64,000 bases of DNA. It comes from Bugula neritina (Eukaryota > Bryozoa > Gymnolaemata > Cheilostomatida > Bugulidae). The notes under the pieces are model-generated. The model was not told the origin of the DNA, ran no database searches, and saw only the letters and a list, made by a program, of their open reading frames with translations. The stretch is from contig OZ037770.1 in assembly GCA_964035545.1 (NCBI GenBank), positions 13,358,142-13,422,141 of the forward strand, read 5' to 3'. The position numbers and the translations under genes were made by a program. This document shows positions 58,221 through 64,000 of the stretch, in pieces (positions within the stretch are counted from its first letter, which is position 1; every line of letters begins with the position of its first letter).

Positions 58221-59173
58221 TAGAGTTTATATTCAATAGTTGCCATAGCAGGTGCTCAGCCAATCAGGTTTCACGTAACAGTATACTGTTTACAAATCGG
58301 CATTTAAGCTGTTTGTAGTTCTTCAGAGTTGTGTCATCCTGGGTGGATTTTACAAGGTGATGTAATATTTTATATACAGGAAACTAAAGTAACTCCTACT
58401 TATATTAGATGTTCTACTTACTATAGCCCTGGATGGTGCCTTTTCACCATTGCTATATATCCCATTTTGCTTGCTAAATATGCCAGTAAAATAAGCCATT
58501 GAGAATGGAATTGTTTTAACCGAGATAATTTGTGCAACTTATGGTCTGCTTCTGAGCTCTCTGAACAAAAAGGCAATAACCTTGATGTTTACGTTTCAAT
58601 ATCAATCAGAAATTGTTGTGTAATTTATTTTTTTATAATTATATTTTTGGGTATTCAGTGCATAAAATTTATATTAGGAGTTATTTATTCACACAGCTTG
58701 CTCAATACTAAACTAAGCTTTGGTGCAAGCCATTCCTATGTTCATAGGTCAAGTACATTACAAGGCAGGTAGATTTCTAACTAGTATTTAGCTTAGATCT
58801 AACTAATATTTATGCCGTTCATACTTACATCTGCAAATAACCCTCAAGACATTTAGAACACGAATTGTATCCAACTTAGAAACTTTCATTTTTACTGTCA
58901 CTCACCATTATGGATACTTATGCAAGTTTTAATGCAGCCGACTTAATTTATACATATTTTTCATCTTTGCATTATTTTAATGTTTTTATACTGCTTTTTT
59001 TGCAACTTCTATTTGAAAGGGAAATGTATATATTACTACGACTATTGCTTTTTATTAGGACTATTGCTTTTTATTAAAACAGCAAACATAAATTATAACA
59101 CATGTATTACGTGTGTGTAATATCGCTGGATTGTAACTTTATAGACAATTTATTATCTTAACTAGTCTGCCAA
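58221..59173. other. Convergent intergenic gap between phospholipase D and FARSB
   Basis: Holds the 3' UTRs of both genes. AGCCAATCAG occurs at 58258. No obvious plus-strand AATAAA was found; an 80-codon frame at 58530-58772 has no coding character. Confidence 0.5.
59149..59154 (-). terminator. Poly(A) signal of FARSB
   Basis: AATAAA on the minus strand, only 20 bp beyond the stop codon at 59174. Confidence 0.55.
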
Positions 59174-62100
59174 TCAGAGAAAAGCCTCCAAGTTCAGCTC
59201 TAAAGCAGCTGCCGGTAAATTGAGGTCAAAGTTCGCCAGAACCTCTGGGTGCAGCACACCAACCAGTCCCACCACTTTCTCTCTGTACACCACCTCAGCA
59301 CAATGCCCGGGGAAATACGTCGAGTCTGTCAGAGAAATTTAGCAGTGTGAATAGACAGTTCTGTAATGTTGAAGCTAAGTGGCCATTTTATAGCCACGAC
59401 GAGTGCTAACAAATTTTATCCTTACATTTTAAGGCCGTTTGAAGTTTTCAAAGACCACTAAAGTACATTTATTCTCGTGATAAACATTACATATTACGAT
59501 ACAAGATGCTAATAACGTACCCTCTGCTCCTCTGATGTAATATCCTGTCCCGTCTTTGCTGTATTTCACTTCGGCAAGTTGCATGAACCTGTCCAATAGC
59601 CCGTGAACAATCTCAAAGCCAGCCAGCTTGTTATAGTTCACCGCACAAAACCGACGCTCATTCTTAGCTCCCACATCTGTCAACGTGAATATAAGGTAAC
59701 CTAGTCACCTGCCAGAGATGAGTAACTCGTATCTTGTATGGCGTTTCAGTTTTAAAGTGTCATAGACACTAAGCCAAACAAAAGCAAGTTTGTAATCATC
59801 CCCAATATATTCAAGACACATATACACAAAGTTAATTATAAAACTAATACGCTTGACATACTACCCTGAAGTTGTATTTAGCTGATAGTCAAGATATATG
59901 TGAATTGTTGAATAAAACATAACTGTCAGGGATTCTTTAAATAGTGGCAGCTAAAAGTCTATTTAGTTGCGGAAGCCACTGTGCGAACTTTACTACTTTA
60001 CCTGATGCAGATGTCCTGTGTACAACATCTGATATTTCAAACAGTTTCAGTGGAAGAGGCATGTTCTTATTAGAGGATATTGTTTTGAGAATTCCAGAAA
60101 GTAGAGTTGTCCTCACCACCTAAAAGCCGTATAGCTACACTACATAGGTTTACTACTTTGTCTCCACAGAAACATATACTAGCAAATAATGTTATAAGTT
60201 GTAGAGTGGTGAATGCATATCAAGTCTAAGGGTAACCACAGCATTAGCAGATTGAAAAATAAACAGTTGGACAATATCTTTAATAATGTTGAATATTAAA
60301 CTTCATTAAATTTACAAAAATGGGTAATACATGTTGATGTTTTACTATTACCTCATACCTGAAATTCAACAGCCTTAGGATTAGTTATATGAACAGCGGG
60401 GACAGTTGCTATATCCTTCCTTAGTTTCTTTGACACATCATCCGTAGAACACTGGCGACAAGTGAAACAACACGTTACTATCAAAGTGTGTGTACGGAGT
60501 TACTGTACTAGAGGGCTACTATTATACACTAGTGAAAGCCCCATAGCGAATTCAACTGCTTTGGTGAGAAAACAATTGCTGTCATTAGCTAAAGAAATAC
60601 AACATTAAAACCAATAATTACATTATTTTAATAGCAAGTTTTTTATATAAACATTAATTGTAGAGGGCAGACAACTACCATGATTACAAACAATATAAAC
60701 ATGTAGAACAGATGCTCAGTTTAATAGAGAAGACAACTACAACAAAACTATTGAATATTAAGTGAGGTGAGTAGTTGGTCAGACAACTTACCAGTATAAA
60801 TGAGAGGCACTCAGTGAAACCAGCCTGGGCAATCTCGTGTCTCATCAGGTCAGTTACTTTATTTATCTCGTACTGCAACACAACACGGATATATCAAGAG
60901 AGCTAAGGCTAATATTTCTCATCATTGAGAAATTATATAATAAAACAGTAAAGCACTTCAACCAATGATACACCAAGCAGTGTGAAGTATTTGATTTCCC
61001 ACTAAAATATTTCAATACTATTCTTTATTCTATTTATTTCTTTACTCTATATACAAATTCCATTTATCTATTCTATTTTGTTTATTTATTCTGTTTAATT
61101 ATCTCATTTACTAATTTTATTTATTTATTCTATTTAATTATCACTTCTAATGTTGGGTGTAATTACAGACTCTAGCCTTGGCTCCTATCTTCTAGGCAAA
61201 CATGAGTCGGCTTTACTACAAGTAATTTCATAACAAAAGCAGAGGACTATCTTATGATCACCTGTTCCCCGGTAGTGTTGGTCTTAGGCAGGGTTTTGGT
61301 GATGTTGTCGTATCCATGGGCGATGGCCACGTCTTCGACAATGTCGGCCATATGCATTACGTCTGGCCGAGTCGGGGGAACAGTGACTATGATGAAGTCT
61401 GAGTCGTTGGGGTCCAACTTGGCAGGTAAACACATCCGGGAGAGGGAGTTGGCAATCTTGGCATGACTCTCACTACAAGTCAAGTGTACACAAATCAATG
61501 AGATAACTCGTCTAGTATTAGGGAAGTCGTAAACAATACCTCTAGTCTTCGAATTGACATTGTTTTGAACTGATGTTCATAAACTATACACACAGGATGC
61601 AATGGTATTATAATTCCAACATTTGAGATACCAGAATAGCCGTTTCACAAAATTTCATGTAAGAATAAATTTAAAGTATATATTGATTTCATAGTTTATA
61701 CAATAATAAATTTAAAATACTAATAAACTTAAGTGCAACTCGGACTAACTATCACAATCTCCAAATATATCTTTTAAATCGGAACGCAAAGAAGATCAAC
61801 ACCTTTGAACATACCTTTCAGTAAACGAAACATTACACTAAACATAGCAGCTACAGTATAGATACACATAGCCTTAGTACCTGATTCCTACTTTATGGTT
61901 CAAAGCAGGGGCATATACTTTCTCCTCCCTGTAAGGCAGGATGGGATATATCTGAAGACCATCAGGGGACACAACTTCAGCTTTCTCTATTCTAGAATAT
62001 GAGACATTCTGGCTATTACTGAGAGGTTAAATAAATGATGAGCGTAGGGATACGTGACTATTGTATAAAGTCTTGACTCAAGCGATACGAGACGGAACTT

Positions 62101-64000
62101 AAGTAAGATAAGTTTAAACTTGAAGACAATCTTTAACACAAGTAAGTCAAGTTTCAATCCAGTACAGTACAGTAAATTTCTACACTTACTGCATAATAAC
62201 CAAACAATGTTTTATTTTCTTGTTTCACGTCAAAACATAGCTGAATATTCTGTTTACATTACATGTATGAGTTACAGAGATAGCCTGTGATCATGACTTT
62301 GGCGCGACTTACTTGAAGGGGGCGTCACAGTGCTCACTGAACATTGTGACGAGGATGTCGAGGGCTATACGAGCTTTAGTCATGTCGGTGGCAGTCATCT
62401 CGATGAAAACATTACGAGTGTTGAGAGTTATCTTCGAGTGATCTCCTGTCAAACCACAATAGATATAATGTACAAAACTCAAACGAGTTTACAGTCACTA
62501 TTCCTGTGAGAAACCCTAATGAAAAAGGTTTTTTTAAATCAGGCTAAGGACTTTTTCAGATGTGGCACAAGAGCGATTATAACTGAATGCTCTTCCTAAC
62601 ATCACCAATGGGCTTTTTCGGGATCCAAACACATGACTTTGTGTTTACTAAGCCAATGCTCTAAGCCCTATACCTAGATCCAGTGCGATGGGGAGAAAAT
62701 GAACAAAATAACAAAAAGTTAAGTACAAAATGCCTGCCAAGCTTCCATCAACACATAACACTAGCAGCTTTGACTGTATGTGGCTCAGTCCAGTTTATTT
62801 AGTACAAACACAAAAGAAAATAGGGAAAATTATATTTAACCTATATCTGATGTATGTATACATCAGATTTAGGTTAACTAACCATTAATGATGGGAGGCA
62901 TAGAAAGGACAACTCCCTTGGCATCATATATTACTGGATACACAGGGCTGTCCTTTATGATGGGCAAGTAATGCTTCAGGTGGTTGTCTGTCTGCAACAT
63001 TATATAATATATTACATAAAACAATATTACATAATACGATATAGGCCTATAATATAATATTACATAATATAAATCGTATTATTATATATTACATAATTTA
63101 ACACATATTATGATATATACCAAAATGCCTAATAGGCCATTAATTTATAATATATAATATTATATTTCATTATATCATCATAGAAATGTGTTACTGAAAT
63201 AGATGGAGTGACATAGAATGATAAAAATACATGGCCAATTGAGTTCAACCACTCTGCAATAAAGAATCTAAACAGAAAGCAAATTACCGAATACAGTTCC
63301 ATCAGCTCAACAGCAGTGTACTCCCTCTCTTTATTCAGAGGCCTAAACTTTATATCCTGAGGTGGCAGAGCTTTGTATACAAAAGGTCCCTGAATCGTGT
63401 CAAGGTCATGAGTTCCTATGGCAACTAATGTTCTTTGTCTAACAATCCAAAGTAAACAATATCGGGTGCGATTATTGAGTAAAGTATAAAGTTACCTAGA
63501 TATTTAGTAAACCAATTATTAACTTTATTATTCACACATTCTCCCTCAAGAATTCTGACACATAAAATTCATACATTATTAAGTTATTTACAATATACAT
63601 GCTTTTAGGCTCAATATAGAACTGATACTGAGAACTGCTAACTTTAACTCTTAATATTGCCATCAGCAATTGAGCCATCATCCCGATTTAATTCAAGACA
63701 TGTATGCACAGTATTTATTATAAAAACAGTATACTTACACATATCACCCTGAAGTTGTATTTAGCTGATGGCCAAGATATATGTGAATAATTTATGACTG
63801 CATAAATTTAACAAATCAAAGAGTTTTTATTCAGTGTAATGCCTTAATTAGAGCTGGAACAATTTATCCGCTATGATACAACCTCTCCTTTTAAAATCGA
63901 CAAGTTACATCACATCGTCGTCTGTGACTCAACTTTCTCGCATTTCAACAATTGAGAGTATGGCCATACCTGCACAGGTTTTGGTGAAGTTTGTCCTGTA
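59174..64000 (-). CDS. FARSB: Phenylalanyl-tRNA synthetase beta subunit, cytosolic (5' end outside window)
   Basis: Eleven exons, 447 residues and a TGA: 63970-64000 (partial), 63288-63438, 62883-62991, 62313-62445, 61881-61991, 61262-61472, 60792-60872, 60359-60451, 60002-60119, 59521-59676, 59174-59325; phases all agree. FARSB pairs with FARSA as a tetramer that charges tRNA-Phe in the cytosol. Landmarks in order: [38 protein letters not shown] and [20 protein letters not shown] (B3/B4 editing region), [20 protein letters not shown] (B5), then [26 protein letters not shown] and [14 protein letters not shown] of the catalytic-like core, ending LELNLEAFL. The human protein is 589 residues, so about 140 N-terminal residues are missing. 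Identity is secure from extended family matches. Confidence 0.96.
59795..59906. repeat. Dispersed repeat, copy A (FARSB intron)
   Basis: About 110 bp matching 63676-63789 with scattered differences; the best-kept part is accctgaagttgtatttagc followed by tgat.g.caagatatatg. Same orientation. Probably a fragment of an interspersed element. Confidence 0.75.
62485..62681 (-). mobile_element. tRNA-derived SINE, copy 3
   Basis: Matches 819-1031 along its length on the minus strand, including GGAAGAGCATTCAGTT and the box A-like region, but the box B-like sequence has decayed (GTTTGGATCCC). It lies in a FARSB intron. Confidence 0.75.
63676..63789. repeat. Dispersed repeat, copy B (FARSB intron)
   Basis: Second copy of the repeat at 59795-59906, 3.9 kb away in another FARSB intron. 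Confidence 0.75.

Noticed and set aside
1-64000. A novel defence, toxin or gene-cluster system
   Set aside because: All recognised genes are housekeeping or scaffold-type animal genes with no functional clustering; the novelty here is in intron and repeat structure.

Overview
The window is eukaryotic, almost certainly from an invertebrate animal. Every gene is split by short GT-AG introns, intergenic gaps are 0.6-2.8 kb, and base composition is AT-rich. Two genes are recognisable animal orthologues: a PX-PH-HKD phospholipase D and the cytosolic phenylalanyl-tRNA synthetase beta subunit. A non-bilaterian such as a sponge, or another marine invertebrate, would fit, but nothing here settles the phylum. 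All exon models were read by hand from splice signals, reading phase and protein continuity.

Layout, left to right. (1) 630-29001 (+): 3' part of a very large coiled-coil protein gene; 36 exons are visible, 2,282 codons in one continuous frame, and the 5' end lies outside the window. Its fifth visible intron is 10.6 kb, built of a 19-bp minisatellite that was later split by a 3.2-kb inverted-repeat transposon. (2) 29681-31595 (+): small mucin-like single-pass membrane protein. (3) 32170-37490 (-): complete 8-exon Gfo/Idh/MocA (inositol 2-dehydrogenase-like) oxidoreductase. (4) 40251-58220 (+): complete 24-exon phospholipase D, 1,385 codons, with PX, PH and both HKD motifs. (5) 59174-64000 (-): 3' eleven exons of FARSB, convergent with the phospholipase D gene. 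The genes share no obvious pathway; this is an ordinary eukaryotic gene neighbourhood.

What stands out is the non-coding DNA. Nearly every larger intron carries its own tandem repeat. In several introns the repeated unit contains the splice site itself: nine 20-bp copies of a 5' splice site after exon 32 of gene 1, another nine 20-bp copies after phospholipase D exon 11, and five copies of a 3' splice site before phospholipase D exon 18. One 1,110-bp phospholipase D intron is a multiple of three and wholly open in the flanking reading frame. A six-copy intronic repeat carries a nuclear-receptor-type palindrome. Mobile DNA includes three copies of a tRNA-derived SINE, a TA-flanked MITE, a second MITE-like hairpin and the 3.2-kb element. 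A 10-mer, AGCCAATCAG, recurs nine times in exons (in three reading frames) and in a 3' flank. No CRISPR array, rRNA gene, independent tRNA gene or defence system is visible.
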